Shown one piece after another: positions 57,810 to 64,000 of a DNA stretch of 64,000 nucleotides. The stretch is from the NCBI GenBank assembly GCA_910584645.1, contig CAJUAU010000014.1, positions 13,621 to 77,620 of the forward strand. Direction: 5' to 3'. Position numbers and translations under genes: made by a program. Every line of letters begins with the position of its first letter. Positions within the stretch are counted from its first letter, which is position 1. The notes below the pieces were generated by a model. That model did no database searches. It was not told where the DNA came from and worked only from the letters and a program-made list of their open reading frames with translations. The stretch comes from an uncultured Eubacterium sp. (GTDB lineage Bacteria > Bacillota > Clostridia > Lachnospirales > Lachnospiraceae).

Positions 57810-58694
57810 TCACACCTTGTCCTGTGTGCTCCCTATTATTATATTTTTTATGCTCTCATAATCCCTTCCAGGATTTTTTTCTTCTGCCACCGCCAGCACT
57901 TTCTGCCCCAGCAGCCGGTAAATCTGTGCATCCGCCTCCCCAAGCACAGACAGATGTTTTTGAACAGTCCCCGCATCTCCACGTTCGATCGGACCAGTCA
58001 GCGCCTCCGCCGCCCCGTCCCACAACATCTGCTGCACATTTTTTTTCACCAGAGGCTGAAAAAGCTCCTCACCCTCTTCTTTGCTGATTCCACAATCCTC
58101 CAGCAGATCCAGTCCCATCTGATAGAGACCGATCATAAAATTGCTTACAAGAGAGGCGGCACAATGATATAAGATCTTCTTCTCTGGCTTGATCCGAAGA
58201 ACCTTATTTCCCAAAAGTGAAAAAACCTCAGTCAAAACACGGCATGCCTCATGCTGGCCTTCCATGGTAAAGATCACGTCTTTTAATTTATAATATGATG
58301 TAAATCTGTCGCTGAATGCGGACATTGGATGAATCGAACAGCCGGAAGCTCCCATACTGTCAATCCCAGAAAATACGTCAGATGATAATGAGCCACTGAA
58401 ATGGCATAGTACCTTGTGTTCCAAAGAGCATGTCTCCGGATATTCCTCTGCTATCCTTTGTACCTCTGCCCACACCTCCGCGATGGCGTCATCCGGTGTG
58501 GCAATACAGAGCATATCACATGCCATTATGATGCTTTCTAAATCTTCAAATACTTTCGTATCCGTAAAAGTCCCGGCTTCTTCCGAGCTCTCGATACTTC
58601 TGCTGTAATATCCCACCAAAAAGAGTCCATGTTCCCGCATATATCTGCCCATGGAACACCCTACTTTTCCTGCTCCAATTATACCTATCTGCAT
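57810..58694 (-). CDS. Rossmann-like/DUF2520 oxidoreductase, possible ketopantoate reductase
   Basis: 294 aa. The N-terminal NAD(P)-binding fold has MQIGIIGAGKVGCSMGRYM (~1-19) and CIATPDDAIAEVW (~68-80); a DUF2520 C-terminal helical domain follows (~130-290: HPMSAFSDRF, AASLVSNFMIGLYQMGLDLLEDCGI). It is the first gene of the panBC operon, where the missing step is ketopantoate reduction (PanE or IlvC). The family resembles PanE and ProC in fold, so a ketopantoate reductase role is attractive but unproven. The start at 58694 follows AAGGTGATAGC; 39 upstream codons lack support. Confidence 0.85.
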   Translation of the reverse strand: MQIGIIGAGKVGCSMGRYMREHGLFLVGYYSRSIESSEEAGTFTDTKVFEDLESIIMACDMLCIATPDDAIAEVWAEVQRIAEEYPETCSLEHKVLCHFSGSLSSDVFSGIDSMGASGCSIHPMSAFSDRFTSYYKLKDVIFTMEGQHEACRVLTEVFSLLGNKVLRIKPEKKILYHCAASLVSNFMIGLYQMGLDLLEDCGISKEEGEELFQPLVKKNVQQMLWDGAAEALTGPIERGDAGTVQKHLSVLGEADAQIYRLLGQKVLAVAEEKNPGRDYESIKNIIIGSTQDKV

Positions 58695-58773
58695 GCTATC
58701 ACCTTCCATCTCAGAATACAGTGACAACACATAATCATCTGATGCAGTTTCCTTTGAATACCGCTCAAAGCAT

Positions 58774-58802
58774 AGGATACCACATTGGACAAAAAAATGC
58801 AA
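58774..58802 (-). promoter_or_regulatory. Promoter of the DUF2520-panB-panC operon
   Basis: Minus strand: TTGCAT (58802-58797), 17-nt spacer, TATCCT (58779-58774), 80 nt before the start codon. Divergent from the XRE regulator gene. Confidence 0.55.
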
Positions 58803-58853
58803 ATCTAACACTTTTAATTGTTTTTCCTCTGTTCGACTTTTTTCGACAATTTC

Positions 58854-58875
58854 TGCGCACAGCGCATGTTATACT
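58854..58875 (+). promoter_or_regulatory. Extended -10 promoter and inverted repeat of the XRE gene
   Basis: TGT-TATACT (58867-58875) is an extended -10 with no good -35. TGCGC-ACA-GCGCA (58854-58866) is a 5-bp inverted repeat immediately upstream, and two TTCGAC repeats precede it (58832, 58842). Probable autoregulatory site of the repressor encoded 38 nt downstream. Confidence 0.5.
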
Positions 58876-58912
58876 ATAGAAATAGATGATTTACTGTGAA
58901 CGGAGGAATGTT

Positions 58913-59245
58913 ATGAAGCACACAGAAAAACTAGGGATGGGAAAAAGAATTTATGATCTGAGAAAAAATAAAGGACTTACACGGGAACTATTATCAAACA
59001 GAACAGGAATTTCTTCAAAATTTCTTTACGAGATAGAAATGAAGGACAAGGGCTTTTCTGCCCAGACACTGGTTAAACTGTGCCAGGCTCTGAACGTTAC
59101 AGCAGACTATATTCTGTTTGGACGGGAAATAAACAGATATGATCAGGAACTGACTTCCACAATAGAAAAATTTACCCCGGATGCCATCGAATTGATCAAA
59201 CATTTGATGGAAATCGCCGGGGAAGTGGGAAAGAACAAAGTGTAG
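58913..59245 (+). CDS. XRE-family transcriptional regulator
   Basis: 110 aa. One HTH of the Cro/C1 type (~8-65): GKRIYDLRKNKGLTRELLSNRTGISSKFLYEIEMKDKGFSAQTLVKLCQALNVTADYILFG (in part), followed by a short helical tail (IEKFTPDAIELIKHLMEIAGEVG). The start follows GGAGG 6 nt upstream. It reads divergently from the pan operon and towards hsdR. Target unknown; the 133 nt between its stop and hsdR contain a G-rich/C-rich imperfect inverted repeat (59256-59287) that may terminate it. Confidence 0.9.
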   Translation: MKHTEKLGMGKRIYDLRKNKGLTRELLSNRTGISSKFLYEIEMKDKGFSAQTLVKLCQALNVTADYILFGREINRYDQELTSTIEKFTPDAIELIKHLMEIAGEVGKNKV

Positions 59246-59378
59246 GAACAGATGTGGGGGGAGGAGGGGCCTCTCACCCTTCCAATCCCCCCCTTAACCT
59301 CTGAGCAGCCTACGCCGATCTCCTTATGTTATCAGCATAACCCTGGTAACGAACACCCAAAGAATATACGGATTCTCT

Positions 59379-62300
59379 TTATTTATATTTGCTTTTTATT
59401 TCTTTAATCTCTTTTGGAAGTTTACCTCTTAATTCCATATTATGCGCCAGCACATTCGCCGCTTTTTCTGCCGCATGTTCATAATCCAATGACTTTATAA
59501 GATCTTCCATATATGGTATCTTTTCGGGCTGAGACATATCATATGCTTCAACAGTTTTAGCCAGCAGTTCTTTATCCAATCCCCATTTTTCTGCCAGCCG
59601 CTCAACTAATTCCCTCGCTTTCCCGCCACACCATTGTTCAAACGCCGCATCAAAGGAAGTAGAGGACGATACTTTTCCCTGCAGCAATTCCTCATCCACA
59701 AAACACTTTAACAGGTCAGCCTTTACACTGTCCCCCATATCGCTGACTTCCTGGATCTGCTCATATATGATCCTTAATGTTTCATCATCCACACATTGAA
59801 CTTCTCCAACGGTGTAAGCCTTATTGCCAATTAATTTTAAAATATAATCTGCGTTTATCACTTCGGCGTCTATCAATTTAGTTTTTCCCAAAGGTCTGAC
59901 AATTACCGTTCCCGGATCTGATTCATCTCCTGCTGGGTTCAAGTTCTTAAATGCACCTACATATTTTCTCCATGTATGCTCATCTATCCCAAAAGCATCA
60001 TCACTCCAGGCATATTCATAATACTGTTGTAAACGATTCCATTGCACCACAGCTGCCATATACGCCTTATCAAATGCCCGTTTTTTCTTCAGATCGTTCT
60101 CAAATTCTTTCCATATCGATGGTTCCGGTAGTATCTTCACCATTTCTATTATCAAATTCTTAAATTTTTCCGCCGCAATGGAATATGTATCAACCAATAC
60201 TTTTGAACTTTTACCACCACTTCCATATAATTTTAGTGCAGCTTCAACGCATTCCTTTGTCATGGCAGGATATTGAAAGTTGATGATAGTCCCAAATTCC
60301 TTTTCTTTTCCAAACAGTCGGTTTGTGCGGGAATACGCTTGAATTAAATTTTGTAGTTCCAACATTCTGTCCACATACAGAGTGTTCAATCTCTTGGAGT
60401 CATATCCCGTCAGCAACTGGTCGGCGACAATCACTAAATCTATATTCTTTTTATTTATGCCACTGCCGCCACGCTTTGTTCTTTCGATCAAATCTTCAAA
60501 GTAATCATTCTTTCTTCCGGATTTGATGTCCTCAACACTTAAAGACAGATTTGTAAATGCCCTGTAATCCTCAAGCATTTCCTCTAATATTTCGTCCGGC
60601 ACTACCTGCATATGATCCTCAGAATCATCACCATTTTCATTTCCCATACTGAATGTCATCGCAATATTAAACTGCATTCCTCTACTTTTTATCTGCTTCT
60701 TGAATTCATGGTAATACGCAATTACTCTTGTCTTAAATTTAACAGTTAAAATAGCATTAAAATATCTGTCCTGCGACTGCACCTCCCAATTGTCAAGAAT
60801 TTCACTTACCACTTTGGGAATATGGGTTTCATCTTGATATTGAAAAATCCCCCTTTTGACGGTTTCTTTTTCTATTTCTAATTCACTTAGTTTCATTACC
60901 TCTCTTTCAATATCTCTTTGCGCCATCTCTGGATTCTCTATTGCTTTGGCTTCTATTAATTGTTCCTTAAGTTTATCATAACTTTCAAATTCCCCAGTAT
61001 TAATATAATCCACATAAAAACCAAGGACGTTTCCATCTGCAATCGCTGAATCAATGGTATATTCATGCAGCTTGGGCCCAAATAACCCTTCTGTCGTCCT
61101 AATTAATTGATTATACTCGTTGATCCGTCCTTTCACACAATTTTCATCAAACAGGGGAGTCCCTGTAAAACCAAAAAACAGACTATTTTTTTTAAAATAA
61201 CTCTTGATGTTCTGCATCATTTCTCCCATCGTGGTACGATGGGCCTCGTCAATAATAAATATGATCTTCTTATTTGCAGCCTGAAAATCCTTTTGCTCCT
61301 GATAGTGTTTTACCAAAGCACTTAATTTGTGTGTCGTTGTAACAATTATGGAACCTGCTTTGCTTTCCAACCGTTTCATAAGATCATATGTGTACGGTGT
61401 ATCATCTACATCTACCGGCTCATATTTTGAATATTCCTTAAACTTTTTACTGGTATTACTATCTAATTCTTTTCTGTCAACCAAAAAAATAACCTTATCA
61501 AACCCTGCACGTGTAGAAAGAAATAATGCCGTTTTAAAACTGGTAATGGTTTTACCGGAACCTGTCGTATGCCACACAAAACCGCCATGAGGAATACGTT
61601 CCTCATTGTCATATCCCATGGCCGCCTTTTCAATCGCCCTTAAAGCATATACCTGATACGGACGAAGTAACAGATGCCGCCTATCTTCTTCCCTCTCTGC
61701 TTCATCGATCACAAGATAATCGCCTACCATCTGATGCGCCATGGGAATCATCAGAAAGGATTGTACAATTTCTTTGTAATCATTTATGGGCTTATTTTTC
61801 TCGTCTGCCCAGTGAAAAACAAAGGCAGGGTTAAATTCCCCGATGGACTTCGGCGTTGCGAAATATCTTGTTTCAATCTCCGTAGTAATGATCATCATCT
61901 GTGAAAATGCCATAAAATTATCGCAGTATTCACCATCCCTGTAATATCTTTTAAATTGAAAATAGGCTTCATTCAGGTCTTTATCTACACGCTTTTGCTC
62001 AATATTTATGAGTGGCAGGCCATTGATCAAAAGCACAATGTCAAATCGGTTATCCTTTGAGGTCCTTACCTCTCTGGCAATCCTATAACTGGAGTCGCCG
62101 CCCCGTACCTCTGCTTTACGAAATATGGTAAGTGTGATCTGCTTTCTTGTTACCTTTGGATTATCATCCCGGTAGATGCCATCTATCTTTCCCACCGAAT
62201 TTTCCGCTGAAAGAATCTTGGCAGCCTCATAACTATTATGAATCTGATTTACTTTTGCCATTACCTGCTGAAACTCATGATCCGTCAATTCTACGCCTTC

Positions 62301-62480
62301 TAATTGGTCCGCATTGATACGGTTTAATTCTTTTCTCCAAAAGGTAATGAGATCATCCACCGTGACCGAATGAGTATTTCCGTTCAGCTCTTCCGGCGCT
62401 TTCCATTTATACTTCTCCAGTTCCCTGACAAAATTATCCTGATATGCTTTTTCTGATGCACTTTTCACTGTATTACTCAT
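59379..62480 (-). CDS. hsdR: Type I restriction enzyme, R subunit
   Basis: 1033 aa. The motor and nuclease of a type I restriction system. The N-terminal nuclease has RFDIVLLINGLPLINIEQKR (Asp and Glu-x-Lys, ~145-165). The SF2 motor has HTTGSGKTITSFKTALFL (Walker A, ~308), IIDEAHRTTMGEM (DEAH, ~420), FTGTPLFDE (motif III) and YSRTNRLFG (motif VI). A helical C-terminal region that docks on the methylase completes it. Length is normal and the frame is intact. hsdM is not in the window. Confidence 0.97.
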   Translation of the reverse strand: MSNTVKSASEKAYQDNFVRELEKYKWKAPEELNGNTHSVTVDDLITFWRKELNRINADQLEGVELTDHEFQQVMAKVNQIHNSYEAAKILSAENSVGKIDGIYRDDNPKVTRKQITLTIFRKAEVRGGDSSYRIAREVRTSKDNRFDIVLLINGLPLINIEQKRVDKDLNEAYFQFKRYYRDGEYCDNFMAFSQMMIITTEIETRYFATPKSIGEFNPAFVFHWADEKNKPINDYKEIVQSFLMIPMAHQMVGDYLVIDEAEREEDRRHLLLRPYQVYALRAIEKAAMGYDNEERIPHGGFVWHTTGSGKTITSFKTALFLSTRAGFDKVIFLVDRKELDSNTSKKFKEYSKYEPVDVDDTPYTYDLMKRLESKAGSIIVTTTHKLSALVKHYQEQKDFQAANKKIIFIIDEAHRTTMGEMMQNIKSYFKKNSLFFGFTGTPLFDENCVKGRINEYNQLIRTTEGLFGPKLHEYTIDSAIADGNVLGFYVDYINTGEFESYDKLKEQLIEAKAIENPEMAQRDIEREVMKLSELEIEKETVKRGIFQYQDETHIPKVVSEILDNWEVQSQDRYFNAILTVKFKTRVIAYYHEFKKQIKSRGMQFNIAMTFSMGNENGDDSEDHMQVVPDEILEEMLEDYRAFTNLSLSVEDIKSGRKNDYFEDLIERTKRGGSGINKKNIDLVIVADQLLTGYDSKRLNTLYVDRMLELQNLIQAYSRTNRLFGKEKEFGTIINFQYPAMTKECVEAALKLYGSGGKSSKVLVDTYSIAAEKFKNLIIEMVKILPEPSIWKEFENDLKKKRAFDKAYMAAVVQWNRLQQYYEYAWSDDAFGIDEHTWRKYVGAFKNLNPAGDESDPGTVIVRPLGKTKLIDAEVINADYILKLIGNKAYTVGEVQCVDDETLRIIYEQIQEVSDMGDSVKADLLKCFVDEELLQGKVSSSTSFDAAFEQWCGGKARELVERLAEKWGLDKELLAKTVEAYDMSQPEKIPYMEDLIKSLDYEHAAEKAANVLAHNMELRGKLPKEIKEIKSKYK

Positions 62481-62517
62481 TCATGCCTCCTATCTGCTGT
62501 ACGCAGCATAATTTCAT

Positions 62518-62745
62518 TTACCATGCATGTTTGCCACTCGCAAGTAAACTATCAATATCTATAAATGCATTTTCAATTCGTTCCGTATGATATTGCCAAT
62601 AACAGTCGTAAATTTTTTGTGTGATGCTATGGCTGTCCCACTCTTTCAAGACTTCGCCCGCCGTCATTCCCCTACATTCTATATGTTTTTGAGTCAAGAA
62701 GAACACGCAGCCCATCCATGGAAGAAATTTTTCGGCTTTCAGCAA
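62518..62745 (-). pseudogene. DUF3791-like small gene (possibly truncated)
   Basis: 75 codons from the first possible start. The part CRGMTAGEVLKEWDSHSITQKIYDCYWQYHTERIENAFIDIDSLL (in part) follows the DUF3791 pattern (GMTGKEV...F..Y.v..Yi...Y..LHt.....ii.DId..i). No ribosome site is visible at 62745 and its 5' half overlaps another small gene in a different frame, so it may be a truncated remnant. DUF3791 genes normally accompany DUF3990 genes, remains of which lie just upstream. Confidence 0.5.
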
Positions 62746-62809
62746 TTAAAGTGGCAACTTCAGCATTGATATAATATCGCATATGTTCTTTTAATCTTTT
62801 ATCCAACAT
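62672..62809 (-). CDS. Small protein of the DUF3990/DUF3791 cassette, probably truncated
   Basis: 45 aa: MLDKRLKEHMRYYINAEVAT, then LIAESRKISSMDGLRVLLDSKTYRM and stop. AAGGAGG lies 9 nt before the ATG, so translation is likely. The SKTY motif is usually followed by a further 30-40 residues in related small proteins, which suggests loss of the 3' end; the downstream gene continues in another frame from the same point. It overlaps the end of the DUF3990 fragment. Confidence 0.5.
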   Translation of the reverse strand: MLDKRLKEHMRYYINAEVATLIAESRKISSMDGLRVLLDSKTYRM

Positions 62810-63020
62810 TTAATATCGCCTCCTTAAATCTCAATGTTTGCAAGCCTGCATAAGTGAGAAAAGCATACTGATCTGTCAATTTACTTGGTTCTAACAAAAT
62901 GAGGGCAGTTTCTTCAGAAATTGCACCTGAAATATAGTCATTGACCGTTAAAATTGTCTAATCATTTGCTACAGGTCCTATAACAACATTAAATAATTCT
63001 CCAGAATACTGCCCTTTTCT
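62799..63020 (-). pseudogene. 5'-truncated DUF3990 gene fragment
   Basis: Reading from the hsdS stop: VDNRKGQYSGELFNVVIGPVAND, then an in-frame stop, then TILTVNDYISGAISEETALILLEPSKLTDQYAFLTYAGLQTLRFKEAILNVG (quoted in pieces: the IGPVAND and LTDQYAF motifs are the telling parts). This is the C-terminal half of a DUF3990 protein (ADP-ribosyltransferase-like toxin candidates). The 5' half is missing, the junction being the hsdS 3' end, and one codon is a stop. Confidence 0.65.
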
Positions 63021-63021
63021 A

Positions 63022-64000
63022 TTATCTACAAAACATTTCATTTAGATATGCCTGCTTAATGTTTTTTAGCTTTTGCAACTTACGCTGATGAAGGGTGATC
63101 AGGTGGTCGAGGCTTGCAAAGAAGCACGATAATCTTTCTCTTTCTTCCACTTGGGAGGGAAGCCGTATCTCAATGTCTGCCATAACATTATTCATTAGTT
63201 TAGGATTGCCTACATAAGAAACATATCCCTTGGCAACAATGTTTAATACCTCCGCAATCATTTGGTTTGCCTTCACTTCATTTGACAGCAAAACACCGCA
63301 AACATTGGTACAATAGAACTTCCCCTCCCTATAATTGACCGTTCCAGCATTGGCTCCGTCAGTTGTCCAAGTAATTGCATTCTCATAAAGGTAATCACTA
63401 TAATATCCCATTAAACCATTGTCTTTTGTTTGTGATGAGTACACAGGGTAAGGCATCGCATCCACTTTATTTGCCCTTGTCGATGTCGCAGCGAGTACAT
63501 ATCCCCTAGTTACTTTGAACAATTCAGATATTTTACGCTTTTCCCAATCATCAGTAAAACCTTTAAATCTTCGTTTCGGTTTTTTTTCACCTTCTTGTGG
63601 AAACATTTCTGAAAGATATGACTTTTTTATAGAATCCAACTTATCAAGCTTACGCTGATGAAGGGTAATGAGGTGGTCAAGGCTGCGGAAAACAGTAACA
63701 ATCCGGTCTTGCTCAGCTCTTAACGGATACGAAACAGATGCCTCTTGAATATCTGAATTGTGTATATGAACAACCGATTTTCCCTGAGCCTTTTTTGCCA
63801 GTTCTTTTTGTGTATAACCGCTTGAAATAGCAAGTGCCAGAAACAATGGGTTAATAAAGTCAAATGGACGAAGAATATTAAGGTCACTACCAAGCAGAAC
63901 TCCTGATTTTTCAACTGCTGACGCCCTTGCAATGTCCTCAGCAGTTGGTTGTGTAAATAAATTTGTGTTTTTGGAAATATATGGCTCCTTTTTGGTAAGA
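63022..64000 (-). CDS. hsdS: Type I restriction enzyme, specificity subunit (partial)
   Basis: 326 codons are open up to the window edge and the gene continues beyond. HsdS reads the target sequence through two target-recognition domains separated by helical spacers. The first TRD ends before SLDHLITLHQRKLDKL (~90 codons in); the spacer ends SYLSEMFPQEGEKKPKRRFKGF; the second TRD (KRKISELFKVTRGYVLA ... GNPKLMNNVMADIEIRLPS) is followed by a near-copy of the spacer, SLDHLITLHQRKLQKL. The gene ends NEMFCR, where the last two residues come from the junction with the DUF3990 fragment. No start codon is needed at the window edge; an internal start is rejected because the frame is open throughout. 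Confidence 0.93.
   Translation of the reverse strand, partial: LTKKEPYISKNTNLFTQPTAEDIARASAVEKSGVLLGSDLNILRPFDFINPLFLALAISSGYTQKELAKKAQGKSVVHIHNSDIQEASVSYPLRAEQDRIVTVFRSLDHLITLHQRKLDKLDSIKKSYLSEMFPQEGEKKPKRRFKGFTDDWEKRKISELFKVTRGYVLAATSTRANKVDAMPYPVYSSQTKDNGLMGYYSDYLYENAITWTTDGANAGTVNYREGKFYCTNVCGVLLSNEVKANQMIAEVLNIVAKGYVSYVGNPKLMNNVMADIEIRLPSQVEERERLSCFFASLDHLITLHQRKLQKLKNIKQAYLNEMFCR
63079..63684. repeat. 36-bp imperfect direct repeats within hsdS
   Basis: The 36-bp segments 63079-63114 and 63649-63684 (each starting CTTACGCTGATGAAGGGT) differ at 3 positions. They encode the LITLHQRKL spacer helices. Repeats of this kind in hsdS genes allow homologous exchange of target-recognition domains. 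Confidence 0.75.

Overview
The window looks like the chromosome of a spore-forming Clostridia member, most likely Lachnospiraceae. The evidence is the Firmicute order divIC / spoIIE-tilS-hpt-ftsH, the sporulation genes yabP, yabQ and spoVT, HU, rubrerythrin, Gram-positive AGGAGG ribosome sites, and SpoIIE/σG/LexA-type promoters of Firmicute form. Nearly every gene before 48.7 kb is on the minus strand.

Layout. 0-3.4 kb: an unknown small protein, a frameshifted lipoprotein and a GH13 α-glucanase. 3.5-14.1 kb: conserved core (ftsH, hpt, tilS, spoIIE, divIC, yabQ, yabP, the S4 protein RqcP, HU, spoVT, then trxB and rubrerythrin). 14.2-16.0 kb: an IbrB/IbrA-like pair (ParB-fold protein plus PAPS-reductase-like protein) behind a structured leader. 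16.4-18.7 kb: a two-gene radical SAM / DUF4130 DNA-repair-like operon under LexA-type boxes. 18.8-21.5 kb: a Bce-type ABC transporter.

21,575-35,033 is an integrative element of about 13.4 kb, bounded by a perfect 19-bp direct repeat with phased TGTGTAA arm-type sites just inside both ends. It carries a Tn916-type integrase and excisionase, a PIN toxin-antitoxin pair, an oriT-like hairpin pair, an iteron-like array, and an AT-rich three-gene cargo operon: a 972-aa protein of unknown fold, a 1709-aa DEAH helicase with a DUF1998-like zinc C-terminus, and a NERD nuclease-SF1 helicase gene. The cargo resembles Druantia type III (DruH/DruE) with an added NERD-helicase and is the best candidate for an undescribed defence system. 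In this genome the third gene is broken by one frameshift and one nonsense codon.

35.1-39.8 kb is a second accessory block: an autoregulated RHH-like protein, a tyrosine recombinase, and a promoter-to-terminator operon of a DUF6765 N-terminal fragment, two DUF2589 proteins, an 89-aa unknown, a DUF4231/SLATT membrane protein and a CHAP hydrolase. 40-48.7 kb is a two-component system with an ABC exporter, a lipoprotein and a large surface protein with a duplicated domain. 48.8-55.2 kb holds a hybrid sensor kinase, a BceRS-type two-component system without an adjacent transporter, and a chemoreceptor. 55.2-59.2 kb holds an AraC regulator, a panB-panC-DUF2520 operon and an XRE regulator. 59.4-64 kb is a type I restriction locus (hsdR, partial hsdS) with remnants of a DUF3990/DUF3791 cassette between the two genes.

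All family names come from reading translated sequence by eye; no database search was possible.
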